Below, in pieces: positions 27,369 through 36,728 of a stretch of 64,000 bases of DNA. Position numbers and translations under genes: made by a program. The stretch lies in assembly GCA_050633285.1 (NCBI GenBank), contig JBOEGG010000001.1, positions 248,001 to 312,000 on the forward strand. The letters are read 5' to 3'. The DNA comes from UBA1672 sp050633285. GTDB taxonomy: Bacteria; Pseudomonadota; Alphaproteobacteria; Micavibrionales; Micavibrionaceae. Position 1 is the stretch's first letter. Every line of letters starts with the position of its first letter. The notes below the pieces were generated by a model, which had not been told where the DNA came from, made no database searches, and was given only the letters and a program-made list of their open reading frames with translations.

Positions 27369-27932
27369 TTAAAGCGTCTCGACAATCATGTTGGCATTTG
27401 TATAAACACAAATATCGGCCGCAATTTGAAGTGATTTCTTCGCGATATCTTCCGCACTTAAATCCTGATCATACAATGCACGCGCCGCAGCTAGTGCATA
27501 ATTACCACCCGAACCGATACCAATCACGCCATCTTGCGGCTCAACCACATCACCATTCCCTGTCAGAATAAGTGAGGTTTCCTTATCCGCAACCGCCATA
27601 AGAGCTTCTAATTTACGCAAATACTTATCTGTACGCCAATCTTTGGCAAGCTCAACACATGCACGTGTTAATTGCCCCGGATGTGCCTCCAACTTTGCCT
27701 CAAGACGTTCAAATAACGTAAAAGCATCAGCAGTCGACCCGGCAAAACCCGCGATAATATTATCATCACGTCCCAAACGGCGCACTTTACGCGCATTCGC
27801 CTTTAAAACTGTGTGCCCCATAGAGACCTGACCGTCTCCAACAATAACAACATCATCTCCTTTACGCACAGAGATGATTGTCGTACCACGCCATTTACTG
27901 GCATCTGCATAATTTTGAATATCATAAGTCAT
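27369..27932 (-). CDS. hslV: HslV proteolytic subunit of the HslUV protease
   Basis: Threonine peptidase core of HslUV. The 187-residue proprotein has a 16-residue propeptide ending KWRG, after which Thr17 becomes the catalytic N-terminus (TTIISVRKGDDVVIVGDGQVS). Other family marks are AGFAGSTADAFTLFERLE and GIGSGGNYALAAARAL. An alternative ATG lies three codons upstream. It is divergent from a GST gene and distant from hslU on the same strand; the native arrangement elsewhere in the class is hslV beside hslU and hisB. Confidence 0.97.
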   Translation of the reverse strand: MTYDIQNYADASKWRGTTIISVRKGDDVVIVGDGQVSMGHTVLKANARKVRRLGRDDNIIAGFAGSTADAFTLFERLEAKLEAHPGQLTRACVELAKDWRTDKYLRKLEALMAVADKETSLILTGNGDVVEPQDGVIGIGSGGNYALAAARALYDQDLSAEDIAKKSLQIAADICVYTNANMIVETL

Positions 27933-28083
27933 GGATATCATATGATGGATAGGGAAGGGCCGTGTCAAGATCATCTCATAAAACAACACATATTATCTCA
28001 CCATTTCCTATGGACAGATTACAAAACTTCATATAGCTTCAAATCAATTGCATTATGCAAGTAATATAATAAGGACCAAACGC

Positions 28084-28683
28084 ATGAAAATTATCGGATC
28101 ACTAACAAGCCCCTACGTACGCATTACACGTGCCTTAGCAGAGGAACTCTCTCTTTCATATGAGCTCGTACAAATCAGCACTATGCTAGCCCCAACACCA
28201 GAAGAAGCAGAGCTTGTCAAAAATAATAACCCACTTATTAGAGTGCCAGTTTTACAAGATAGCGATAATACAATATTCGACTCACGAATTATATGTAACT
28301 ACCTGATTAACAAAGAAAATAACATATCGCCTTTTAACAAAGATCTAACAATTGAACAAGAAAACGCCATCACCGCTATTCTCGGCATCTGTGAATCTGC
28401 AATTGTAAGAATAATCTTTTCACACTCAACAGACCTAGACCTTGAAGAGGGGTATCTAAAACATTCCTTAGACCGTGTTGCAAATACTTTAAATTATCTC
28501 AATTCTTTAGAAGACCTCGGTAAAGAATTCGGTCTTCCTGAACTGGCTCTTATTTGTACGATTGAGTTTCTGGAAAAACGTAAAGTTATCGAATGGCGCA
28601 CCTATAAAAACATCGAAACTATATATGAAACGTACAAAGATCGACCGTCACTAGTGAAAACATCTATCCCAACTGACACATAA
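28084..28683 (+). CDS. glutathione S-transferase family protein
   Basis: A 199-residue cytosolic protein with an N-terminal thioredoxin-like GST domain: MKIIGSLTSPYVRITRALAEEL (Ser/Tyr near the glutathione thiol), the cis-proline motif RVPVLQD and DSRIICNYL, where the acidic residue and Ser contact the gamma-glutamyl group. The C-terminal helical domain is divergent. AAGGA upstream supports ATG 28084. The substrate is unknown. It is convergent with the serine protease gene, one base between stops. Confidence 0.87.
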   Translation: MKIIGSLTSPYVRITRALAEELSLSYELVQISTMLAPTPEEAELVKNNNPLIRVPVLQDSDNTIFDSRIICNYLINKENNISPFNKDLTIEQENAITAILGICESAIVRIIFSHSTDLDLEEGYLKHSLDRVANTLNYLNSLEDLGKEFGLPELALICTIEFLEKRKVIEWRTYKNIETIYETYKDRPSLVKTSIPTDT

Positions 28684-28684
28684 A

Positions 28685-30067
28685 TTACTCCGCGCTTAAG
28701 GTAATATCCATTGCCTTAAGTGCATTTTCAATCGGTATAAACAAGTTAAGAGAAGCATTCGCACCTCCTCCCAATGGCTGATATCCCGCAACACTTATCC
28801 CAATAATATTGCCGTACGCATCCATTAAAGGGCCACCACTATTCCCCCCATGAATTGAAACATCCCCTTGAATAAAATCCAATCGCGCTCCTTTGTCCCG
28901 CATATTTTTACGATGCGTACTCACAATCCCTTTTGTCAAAGTATCCATTAGTTTCGGGTGCAATGGCGCACCCAGCGCATAAATATCCGCACTCACCTCC
29001 GGCCAAACCGTTTGAATAGGGACAGTGACAATATCCAAATCCTTTGGCATGTCCTCAATCTTTATAAGTGCAACATCACGCACCGCATCACGCCGTAAAA
29101 CCTCACCAATCAACACTTCTTCACGATCCGCTGTTACAATACGCACACGGGTTGCCTCACCCACAACATGCTGATTTGTTAGGATATGTCCTTGCTTCGT
29201 AATAAAAAACCCCGACCCGTGTGCACTGCCTCGCCTTATTAAAACAGCGACCTTACGACTGCGCTCAACATGTTCCGGTAATAAATTTTTGGAAAGAGGA
29301 GGGTTATTTATTTCCACCGCTTCATTACGATCATAAAGTCGCGGCGGCTCTTTATGCTTCTTCTTTTTCCAGTCCTGCGGCGGCTTCGTGCCATAAAAAA
29401 CCAAATCATGAAAATGCACATCCGTACCCAAATTATGTGCCGCCATACCAAACGCATCATTAATCATTAAGGTAAGCCCCTCAAGATTGGCAACACGCCT
29501 ATGCACATATCCATCTGTAACGGTTTTATAGACTGTCTTTCTCCGTAAAGAATCGTAAACCGCCCATTCAATTTTTAAATATAATTTTCCACGCTCACCC
29601 GATGGTGCAGAAGCAAGCCAGCTAAAAACTTGCACACTCCCCACCGTACTCAAATCAATATCTGCATCAATAATTTTTCCACTGATGACATACTGCGATC
29701 TCGACAGCTCCGCTTCATACTCTTCTTCAAACACAACATTCAATCTGCTCACCACGTCATAGCCCTGTAGCTCCAACGTCTCGGCAAACATATCACCAAG
29801 AGAAGCTTGATTAAGCCCTTGCAATAAATCCCGCCCGGCTTTGCTATAAACGAAAGAGTAACCTAATTTAAGCGTGCCAATCTCAGACCCAATAGGTAAT
29901 GCACTACGTAAACTTCTGAAATGAATCGGCGTACTTTGTTCATCATCACTATAATCAACACTTTGCGCATATTCGGCCTTACGCACCTGCGTACAGGCAC
30001 TTACACCGCCCAAAAGCATGAATAAACAAACAAAAGATACTATTTTTACGGCTGCACGTATAATCAT
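28685..30067 (-). CDS. lipoprotein trypsin-like (S1C) serine protease
   Basis: A 460-residue predicted lipoprotein: signal peptide, lipobox GVSAC (Cys 25), then about 220 residues of a beta-rich domain, a basic linker (KKKKHKEPP) and a C-terminal chymotrypsin-fold protease. The catalytic triad is intact: His in TNQHVV, Asp in RDVALIKI and Ser near 410 in GNSGGPL. There is no PDZ domain, so it is not a canonical DegP. The N-terminal domain resembles lipoproteins that bind other envelope components, but I do not recognise it firmly. It is divergent from hisB. Confidence 0.87.
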   Translation of the reverse strand: MIIRAAVKIVSFVCLFMLLGGVSACTQVRKAEYAQSVDYSDDEQSTPIHFRSLRSALPIGSEIGTLKLGYSFVYSKAGRDLLQGLNQASLGDMFAETLELQGYDVVSRLNVVFEEEYEAELSRSQYVISGKIIDADIDLSTVGSVQVFSWLASAPSGERGKLYLKIEWAVYDSLRRKTVYKTVTDGYVHRRVANLEGLTLMINDAFGMAAHNLGTDVHFHDLVFYGTKPPQDWKKKKHKEPPRLYDRNEAVEINNPPLSKNLLPEHVERSRKVAVLIRRGSAHGSGFFITKQGHILTNQHVVGEATRVRIVTADREEVLIGEVLRRDAVRDVALIKIEDMPKDLDIVTVPIQTVWPEVSADIYALGAPLHPKLMDTLTKGIVSTHRKNMRDKGARLDFIQGDVSIHGGNSGGPLMDAYGNIIGISVAGYQPLGGGANASLNLFIPIENALKAMDITLSAE

Positions 30068-30173
30068 GATGTGATAAGGTTTTGGTAATATTTACAAAGT
30101 AGGGTTACTTACGTAATAACACTACCTTAAAATGTAATAACAAACCATATGCGAAAAGAAGAAAGACAAAACG

Positions 30174-30767
30174 ATGAGCAATCGTAACGCAGAGATAAGC
30201 CGTAAAACCAACGAAACATCTATTTCTGTTTCCGTTAATCTGGATGGTACAGGTAAATCCGATATAAATACCGGGATTGGCTTCTTCGATCACATGCTGG
30301 AACAACTGGCAAAGCATTCCCTAATTGACTTAAACATCAAAGCTGACGGTGATTTGCACATCGATGGTCACCACACTGCCGAGGATACAGGCATCACATT
30401 AGGCCAAGCATTAAAACAAGCGATCGGTAATAAAAAAGGTATTCGTCGTTACGGGCACTTCGACCTTGTTATGGACGAAGCCCGCAGCTCAGTCGCACTT
30501 GATTTCTCAAACCGCCCATTTCTGGTTTGGGATGTAAAATTCACTGTTGATCGCCTTGGTCAAATGGATACAGAACTATTTCAGGAATTCTTTCAAGCAT
30601 TAGCAGGCGCAGCAGGCCTAACCCTGCACATCACACAACTTACCGGCACAAATAACCACCACATTATTGAAAGCGTGTTTAAAGCATTCGCAAAATCCGT
30701 ACGCATGGCCGTTGAAACAGACCCAAGAGCAGCAGATCAACTACCAAGCACAAAGGGCGCTTTGTAA
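30174..30767 (+). CDS. hisB: imidazoleglycerol-phosphate dehydratase
   Basis: Sixth step of histidine synthesis, converting imidazole glycerol phosphate to imidazole acetol phosphate. The 197-residue monofunctional form shows the metal-binding repeats GFFDHMLEQ, DGHHTAEDTGI, RYGHF and NNHHIIESVFKAF. It lies divergently next to hslV's neighbourhood, as in many alphaproteobacteria where hslV-hisB-hisH-hisA-hisF-hisE cluster; here five genes separate it from hisH. It is convergent with greB, one base between stops. Confidence 0.97.
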   Translation: MSNRNAEISRKTNETSISVSVNLDGTGKSDINTGIGFFDHMLEQLAKHSLIDLNIKADGDLHIDGHHTAEDTGITLGQALKQAIGNKKGIRRYGHFDLVMDEARSSVALDFSNRPFLVWDVKFTVDRLGQMDTELFQEFFQALAGAAGLTLHITQLTGTNNHHIIESVFKAFAKSVRMAVETDPRAADQLPSTKGAL

Positions 30768-30768
30768 A

Positions 30769-31320
30769 TCAAACTGGACTAAGCGGGTAGGCAATCTCAA
30801 CAACTTCAATATCTTCAAGGCCACCATCCGTGCGCACACGCACAACATCGCCTTCCTCTGCTTTCATCAGCGCCTTACCAACAGGGGAGAGCCAGTTAAT
30901 TTTATCCCGGCCTTCATTAGCATCAAAATCCGCTTCATCTACACCGACTAAATGAACGGTGACTTCAACCTCTTCACCATCCTCAAGGTAACGCACATAA
31001 GTCACACGCGCCCCAAAATAAACACGGCTGAGATTTTGCTGATCCTTCGGATCAATAACCTTCGCATCATCTAATTTCTTTTTGAGATAACGCAAACGGC
31101 GATCAATCTCGCGCAGACGTTTCTTATTATAGATATAGTCCCCGTTTTCAGAACGATCACCATTACCCGCCGCCCATGAAACAATCGAGCAAATCTTTGG
31201 ACGTTCTTCATGAACCAACCAATTTTGCTCATCCACCAGAGTTTTATACCCAAACGGAGTCATATAATGAACAGACTCCTGCACGGGCTGCTTTGGACTG
31301 TTATTTAATTTTCTGCTCAT
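30769..31320 (-). CDS. greB: GreB-type transcript cleavage factor
   Basis: Binds the RNA polymerase secondary channel and stimulates cleavage of backtracked RNA. The 183-residue protein has an N-terminal coiled coil with the GDRSENGDYIYNKKRLREID stretch, carrying the acidic tip residues, and a C-terminal FKBP-like domain ending near WLSPVGKALM. The basic first 20 residues and overall motif pattern favour GreB over GreA. Its ATG overlaps the stop of the upstream orphan gene (ATGA), implying translational coupling. Confidence 0.92.
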   Translation of the reverse strand: MSRKLNNSPKQPVQESVHYMTPFGYKTLVDEQNWLVHEERPKICSIVSWAAGNGDRSENGDYIYNKKRLREIDRRLRYLKKKLDDAKVIDPKDQQNLSRVYFGARVTYVRYLEDGEEVEVTVHLVGVDEADFDANEGRDKINWLSPVGKALMKAEEGDVVRVRTDGGLEDIEVVEIAYPLSPV

Positions 31321-31868
31321 AAATCATAGCCTTCATGGTCAGCCTCCACACAACCACTCACACCTGATACAAGCATACGCCCGATATCTCCCATCGCATT
31401 ATCCAAACCACCATAAAGCTCAAAGAAAAACTCATCCGGCCCCTCTACAAGATCAGCCAATTTTTCTCTGAAAAACTCTATACTCCAATCTCTTTCATAC
31501 TGTTCAAATACATAAGGATTTTGTTCAAACTGCTCTTTCAGTTCTTGTGGCGCATTATCAAGATACTCACCATAACCGGACAAATACTCATACGCGTTGA
31601 CAGAAATATTTTCCTCACCAACACTAAAATTAATATCTGGATTCTGTTGAGGGCCACTCATAGAAACAAATAAAATCGCACTAGAACTTATACCAAGAGC
31701 CGTAGCCTTAAATTTATTATCCAATTTTAAGGCATTACTCTGACGATCAGGCTTACTCGCATCATCATAAAGCATGACATTAGTACCGTGAACATGGCTA
31801 TGCTCTGTGTGAGGTGAAAACCGAAAAGATTTATTGTCATATTGAATTGTATTAATATTGTTTGGCAT
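31317..31868 (-). CDS. orphan protein translationally coupled to greB
   Basis: A 183-residue protein that I do not recognise. ATG 31868 follows AAAGG. One hydrophobic segment lies at about residues 54-70 (TALGISSSAILFVSMSG), followed by an acidic helical C-terminal half. The N-terminus is His-rich (HTEHSHVHG). Its stop overlaps the greB start by four bases, so both are translated from one message. No function is proposed. Confidence 0.65.
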   Translation of the reverse strand: MPNNINTIQYDNKSFRFSPHTEHSHVHGTNVMLYDDASKPDRQSNALKLDNKFKATALGISSSAILFVSMSGPQQNPDINFSVGEENISVNAYEYLSGYGEYLDNAPQELKEQFEQNPYVFEQYERDWSIEFFREKLADLVEGPDEFFFELYGGLDNAMGDIGRMLVSGVSGCVEADHEGYDL

Positions 31869-31903
31869 CACACTGAACCTTTCAGATATCTAATAATATC
31901 GGC

Positions 31904-33217
31904 CTAAACCTTACGACGTCTTAAAACCTCGCCATGCGCTGGGAAGCCTTCATAATCCGTCATTGTACAAACAGGATTTTTAAGAGCCTCAAACCCTTGC
32001 TTATCGCATCGGGAAATTGATGTGCGCTTTAAGAAATCCCAAACGCTTGTACATGAATATGTGTGTGCCCAACCACCTGTTGGCAAAACATGATTTACAC
32101 CAATACCGTAATTCCCAAGAGAAGAGGGCGTATGCTCGCCAATCAAAATTTCTCCCGCATGCTTTAAATCATCAAGATATTTTTCACCATCCTGCACCTT
32201 CAAGTGCAAATGCTCCGGCGCATAATCATTAGCAAAGGCAATCGACTCTTCCAGACTATCAGTCAAGATAATACCGCCATAACTCTCATCCGTTCCACCC
32301 ATCACATGCGTACAAATATCGCGATGTGGCTGCGGCAAACTATCAATGACCGCGGGCATATTTTCCTGTACATAAAGGGCAAGTGCCTCATCATGCGTCA
32401 CAAGCAATGCACCACTATCTTTACCGTGCTCACCTTCATTCAAAATATCAAGGATCGTGTTATCCGGATCGGCGGACCTATCCGCCAGAACAATCGACTC
32501 TGACGGGCCTGCGGGCATACCCGGATCCATAATGTCAGACATAATACGTTTTGCCGCCGCAACATACGGACTACCCGGCCCCAAAACTTTCTTCACCCGT
32601 GGGACGCTTTGCGTTCCATAACCCAGCGCCGCAATACCTTGCGCACCACCACATTTATAAACATTTTCCACACCACATAACTTTGCAGTATAAAGCGTCG
32701 CATCATCAATCGACCCATTTGATGTCGGCGGCGTAACAATCGCAATATTCGGAACACCTGCAATCACCGCAGGGAGTGCAAGCATATAAAGCGCCGATGG
32801 AAATGCGCCCTTACCACGCGGCACATAAAGACCAACAGAATCAATCGCACTAACCTGTTCACCTGCCCAAACACCGGGCTCAATCTCCACCATCCAACGC
32901 TTCTCAACATGCTTCATCTGTTCCACGTGAAACTTTTCCACATTTTGTGCACAACGTCTGATCGCCGCTTTTAAATCCTCATCCAGATTGTTCTCCGCAC
33001 GCTCAAATTCCTCTGGCTGCGCCTTAACCGCACCCACATCTGCACCCTCAAACTTGTTGGCATAACGACGAAGCGCATCATCACCATGATCGCGTACATC
33101 ATCAATAATCGGTCTGACAATTTCGCAAACCGCATCAATATCCGCCTGCGCACGACGCATAATACGGTTTTTGGTTTTTTGGTCTGTTTCATTCCAACGA
33201 TATAATGCAATCGTCAT
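31904..33217 (-). CDS. hisD: histidinol dehydrogenase
   Basis: Zinc enzyme catalysing the last two oxidations to histidine. At 437 residues it is full length. Seen: SVGLYVPRGKGAFPS, the GGAQGIAALGYGT and PGMPAGPSESIVLAD nucleotide and substrate regions, the catalytic Glu-His in YAPEHLH, and a late zinc-region histidine in GGWAHTYSC. It is on the opposite strand to the other his genes and reads towards the orphan-greB pair. A parS-like sequence lies inside it at 32919-32934. Confidence 0.97.
   Translation of the reverse strand: MTIALYRWNETDQKTKNRIMRRAQADIDAVCEIVRPIIDDVRDHGDDALRRYANKFEGADVGAVKAQPEEFERAENNLDEDLKAAIRRCAQNVEKFHVEQMKHVEKRWMVEIEPGVWAGEQVSAIDSVGLYVPRGKGAFPSALYMLALPAVIAGVPNIAIVTPPTSNGSIDDATLYTAKLCGVENVYKCGGAQGIAALGYGTQSVPRVKKVLGPGSPYVAAAKRIMSDIMDPGMPAGPSESIVLADRSADPDNTILDILNEGEHGKDSGALLVTHDEALALYVQENMPAVIDSLPQPHRDICTHVMGGTDESYGGIILTDSLEESIAFANDYAPEHLHLKVQDGEKYLDDLKHAGEILIGEHTPSSLGNYGIGVNHVLPTGGWAHTYSCTSVWDFLKRTSISRCDKQGFEALKNPVCTMTDYEGFPAHGEVLRRRKV
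32919..32934. promoter_or_regulatory. parS-like ParB-binding site (weakest)
   Basis: TGTTCCACGTGAAACT matches the bacterial parS consensus TGTTTCACGTGAAACA at 14 of 16 positions, inside hisD. It is more distant from parAB than the other three sites. Confidence 0.5.
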
Positions 33218-33306
33218 AATCTCATCCTTTAAGAAAATGCAGTTTTATTCAGGCACACAAATACACCCAAAAACGCGATCTGGCAAAGAAAAGCTATCGC
33301 AAAATG

Positions 33307-34110
33307 CTAAGAGGGCTCTTTGGAGTAAATAACAGCCCCCACCTGCCCATAATCAGAAATATGCGGTGAAGAAGAATGCGGGCAAACGCCTTTGCGCTCC
33401 TCTGGCGAATCCAGATCCTTACCAAGTGCGCCTTTCTTGAAAACAACATCACCAAGACGCGCACTACCAAACTCTACATGCGGCGTAGCCGAACAAGCAT
33501 CCCTTCCAGCCGCCTGCGCGCACGCCTCTTCAGATAATGTCAAAAGCTCACGACGCTTAATCATTTCCCACGTTGCATCACTAATCACACCTTGAGGCAT
33601 ATAAAGTGGCGCTCCATCAAATGTAATATGCGCGGCCAAATCAACAGGATCAGCGTGCAAAAACGGACTACGCCCAACACCGCCCTTTGGCGTCATAAGT
33701 AACCTGCTGTGAAGAGATTCATCACGACGCTCACCTATATATTCACCTAAAACACGCTTATATAGGTCACGAATTTCATTTGTATGGTGCGTTATTATAT
33801 TGAGAGATTCAAAATCAATAGCAATCGCAGCATCGGCAGATTCGCGTAAAACATCCTCACACTTAATCGCCCGCATATAAAGATTTTGACCTGTCTCTAT
33901 ACGCTTTTGAGACAGCTCAGTAGCGTGATACTGCATCGCAAGTGAATTATTCTCATGAAAGTTTATCCCCGTACGAACACGCTCCAAATCCTTTTGCAAT
34001 TCTGTATTGCGATACATCACTGCGCGAACAGTATCACTCTTAAGAAGGTCAACAATTTCACCCTCCGAAGTCGCGACAGGATAAACTTCATCATTAAATA
34101 CATATTTCAT
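33307..34110 (-). CDS. unknown protein, possible DUF1826/oxygenase-like
   Basis: A 267-residue soluble protein started at MKYVFNDE; the longer frame runs into the hisH promoter. The C-terminal half has a pattern seen in DUF1826 and 2-oxoglutarate-oxygenase-like folds: FLHADPVDLAAHITFDG (H-x-D), GDVVFKKG and PHSSSPHISDYGQVG. The order H-x-D, GD, H-S-S-P is suggestive only. It is divergent from hisH and upstream of hisD on the same strand. Confidence 0.6.
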   Translation of the reverse strand: MKYVFNDEVYPVATSEGEIVDLLKSDTVRAVMYRNTELQKDLERVRTGINFHENNSLAMQYHATELSQKRIETGQNLYMRAIKCEDVLRESADAAIAIDFESLNIITHHTNEIRDLYKRVLGEYIGERRDESLHSRLLMTPKGGVGRSPFLHADPVDLAAHITFDGAPLYMPQGVISDATWEMIKRRELLTLSEEACAQAAGRDACSATPHVEFGSARLGDVVFKKGALGKDLDSPEERKGVCPHSSSPHISDYGQVGAVIYSKEPS

Positions 34111-34207
34111 GGTTTTAGAACCTACAGAAAACTCAAAGATTATGTCAAGAAAAACCAAGGCAGACATTACACTCGACATTATAAAGAAAGACGTTATAAA
34201 AGACTCC

Positions 34208-34879
34208 ATGACTAAAGAAAATATTATCATCATTGATTACGGATCAGGTAACTTACGTTCTGCCGCAAAATCCTTTGAATCTATTGCACAAAACGATGCG
34301 CGAAACATAGATGTAAAAATCAGCAATAATCCGGAAGATTTACGAAGCGCAGACCGCATCGTTCTACCCGGACAAGGTGCATTTCGTGATTGCATGAAAA
34401 ACTTGCAATCTGTTGATGGCATGATCGACGCCCTCAATGAAACGGTACTGAAAAAAGGAACTCCATTTTTAGGGATATGCGTGGGTATGCAACTAATGGC
34501 ATCACGCGGAATGGAGCATGGCGTAACTGCCGGGTTAAATTGGATCGAAGGTGAAGTTGTTCCTATACAACCTACTGATCCAACACTCAAAATTCCACAT
34601 ATGGGCTGGAACGAATTACGGTCATTCTCCGCAAACGACCAGCAAGATAACCGCCACTTTGTGCTACGCAATATAGATTCTTCTGAAAATTTCTATTTTG
34701 TTCATTCTTTTATGTTCCAATGTACATATAATCATAATTGTTTAGCGATGACAGATTACGGGGGATTTATCCCCGCGATTGTTGGACGAGACAATATGAT
34801 TGGTGTGCAGTTTCATCCTGAAAAAAGCCATAATACAGGATTAAAATTACTCTCGAATTTCATGGACTGGAAACCATAG
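34208..34879 (+). CDS. hisH: imidazole glycerol phosphate synthase glutaminase subunit
   Basis: Class I glutamine amidotransferase supplying ammonia to HisF. The 223-residue protein shows the nucleophile Cys in GICVGMQLM, with the His-Glu pair in FHPEKS, plus IIDYGSGNLRS at the start and PHMGWNE. ATG 34208 is chosen because the longer open frame adds 33 residues with no homology and overlaps the divergent gene. It is followed 57 bases later by a GNAT gene, then hisA and hisF. Confidence 0.96.
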   Translation: MTKENIIIIDYGSGNLRSAAKSFESIAQNDARNIDVKISNNPEDLRSADRIVLPGQGAFRDCMKNLQSVDGMIDALNETVLKKGTPFLGICVGMQLMASRGMEHGVTAGLNWIEGEVVPIQPTDPTLKIPHMGWNELRSFSANDQQDNRHFVLRNIDSSENFYFVHSFMFQCTYNHNCLAMTDYGGFIPAIVGRDNMIGVQFHPEKSHNTGLKLLSNFMDWKP

Positions 34880-34936
34880 TTCATTTGTAACGAATATTAC
34901 GATAGTTAAGTACGTTTTAAACAGGGGACATAAAAC

Positions 34937-35488
34937 ATGAGCGACAGCACAAATTTAAAACCTCTGGAACCTCTCCCAACAGTTGAGCGCTTGCAAAAAT
35001 TCAACGCAGGCGATTTAAATGATTTATGTGATGCAACGGACGCAGCCATAGAAGGCGGTGGTGGTTTCGGGTGGGTTAAGCTTCCTGCGCGTGATATTTT
35101 GGAACGATACTGGCAAGGTGTTCTTGCTATGCCCGCGCGTGAGCTATTTGCCGCACGTCTTGATGGCGTTATTTGCGGCACATGCCAACTTCTAAAACCC
35201 CCCGGAAATAACGAAGCACAAAGCTTCGCCATCCAGTTAACAACAAACTTTGTTGCACCATGGGCACGCGGACACGGCCTTGCCAAAATGCTAATCGAAG
35301 CTGCCGAAGAACATGCACACGCCGACGGGTTTAAAGTCATAAATCTGGATATTCGCGAGACATTGGAAACGGCCATAACGCTCTACGAACATATGGGATA
35401 TGAGCGTATCGGTACACATCCGCACTATGCCGAGGTTAATGGTAAAGTCCTAAAAGGCTATTATTATTGTAAGATTTTGAAAAAATAA
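34937..35488 (+). CDS. GNAT-family N-acetyltransferase
   Basis: A 183-residue acetyl-CoA-dependent transferase. The GNAT core is seen at NFVAPWARGHGLAKMLIEAAEEHAHA (motif A, R-G-H-G-L-A pyrophosphate loop; shown here in part) and LYEHMGYERIG (motif B). An AGGGG site precedes the ATG. The acceptor is unknown. It sits within the his cluster between hisH and hisA on the same strand, perhaps co-transcribed, but no histidine-pathway role is implied by sequence. Confidence 0.88.
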   Translation: MSDSTNLKPLEPLPTVERLQKFNAGDLNDLCDATDAAIEGGGGFGWVKLPARDILERYWQGVLAMPARELFAARLDGVICGTCQLLKPPGNNEAQSFAIQLTTNFVAPWARGHGLAKMLIEAAEEHAHADGFKVINLDIRETLETAITLYEHMGYERIGTHPHYAEVNGKVLKGYYYCKILKK

Positions 35489-35499
35489 ACGATCAGTAA

Positions 35500-35820
35500 T
35501 TAAAGCGCGACAGCAGATTGCACAAACTCATCAACAAACTCAACGTCTTCAACATTACGCGCAGTTTGTTCATCAGCTGTCGATGTATAAGACACGAATA
35601 ACGTATTGTTAAAATGCCCTAACGTCACACCATTATAATTAAAATTATGCTGCAAAGAACGCATCGTTTCGACATCTTTATCCAAAGGATTACGCGGCTG
35701 TAATGCCTCCGGCGCATGCGGCCCCGTCAAACTATTCTGATAGTCCTGTGCAATATCAGACAAAACATCAACAGCATCATCAGCCATCGGATTAAAAAGG
35801 TAAGTCGCTACAGAATTCAT
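35500..35820 (-). CDS. small acidic orphan protein
   Basis: A 106-residue acidic protein that I do not recognise, started at MNSVATYLF. It has no signal peptide. The C-terminal half alternates hydrophobic residues (NYNGVTLGHFNNTLFVSY), suggesting a small beta domain. It is on the opposite strand to, and wedged between, the hisH-GNAT and hisA-hisF pairs. Confidence 0.58.
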   Translation of the reverse strand: MNSVATYLFNPMADDAVDVLSDIAQDYQNSLTGPHAPEALQPRNPLDKDVETMRSLQHNFNYNGVTLGHFNNTLFVSYTSTADEQTARNVEDVEFVDEFVQSAVAL

Positions 35821-35958
35821 ACTTAAATACTCAATATTATTATTTATTTTCAACCGAAACGAAGATTTACAATAAGTATTATCAAAAATCAAATAAATTA
35901 TAGTACTGCCCTATGAATGTTGCTTGTCAGTTCTCTATATTCTGCTATATCTCATAAT

Positions 35959-36690
35959 ATGATTATTTACCCAGCTATCGATTTAAAAAACGGTCAATGT
36001 GTACGCCTTTATAAAGGTGACATGAGCAAAGACACTATCTACAATGATGATCCCGCTGCACAAGGCTATGATTGGGCGCACGCTGGTTTTTCATGGGTAC
36101 ATGTCGTCGATCTGGATGGCGCAGTCAATGGCGCACCGGCAAACCATTCTGCCGTTCGAAAAATCATTAAATCTGTTGATATTCCCGTACAATTAGGCGG
36201 TGGAATTCGTACAATGGCACAAATCGAAAAGTGGCTGGAAGAAGGCGTAAGTCGTGTCATACTCGGTACAATTGCCGTACGTGATCCTGAATTAGTAAAA
36301 GAGGCCTGCAATAAATTCCCCGGTCAAGTCGCAGTTGGTATCGATGCACGTAACGGAAAAGTCGCGGTAGAGGGTTGGGTAAAAGAATCTGACCTTGAGG
36401 CAACCGAACTTGCAAAAATGTTTGAAGATGCCGGCGTATGTACAATCATCTACACAGATATTGATCGGGATGGTACAGGCGAAGGTATTAATGCCGTATC
36501 CACAATCGCTCTTGCACAAAGCACCTCTATCCCTGTCATTGCCTCTGGCGGTGTTGGCTCTTTAGATGATCTAAAACTGGTTCGTGATGCTGCTGAATAT
36601 GGTGTAGAAGGCGTAGTCGTTGGTAAAGCTCTCTATGATGGCCGTATCAAACCCGCAGACGCCCTAAAAGTCGCAGCAGGCCAGATTTAA
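35959..36690 (+). CDS. hisA: ProFAR isomerase HisA
   Basis: Fourth step of histidine synthesis, an Amadori isomerisation in a (beta-alpha)8 barrel. The 243-residue protein begins MIIYPAIDLKNGQCVRL with the catalytic Asp, has LGGGIRT and IYTDIDRDGTGEG with the second catalytic Asp region, and the phosphate loop SGGVGSLDDL. ATG 35959 is the family start; the longer frame adds 14 unrelated residues. hisF follows 38 bases later. Confidence 0.97.
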   Translation: MIIYPAIDLKNGQCVRLYKGDMSKDTIYNDDPAAQGYDWAHAGFSWVHVVDLDGAVNGAPANHSAVRKIIKSVDIPVQLGGGIRTMAQIEKWLEEGVSRVILGTIAVRDPELVKEACNKFPGQVAVGIDARNGKVAVEGWVKESDLEATELAKMFEDAGVCTIIYTDIDRDGTGEGINAVSTIALAQSTSIPVIASGGVGSLDDLKLVRDAAEYGVEGVVVGKALYDGRIKPADALKVAAGQI

Positions 36691-36728
36691 TCTTAAAACC
36701 TGACATAATTTTGAAAGCATAAACAGAC

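Noticed and set aside
34109..34207. Extended N-terminus for HisH
   Set aside because: HisH proteins begin at the IIDYGSGNLRS strand; the additional 33 residues have no homology and run across the divergent promoter.
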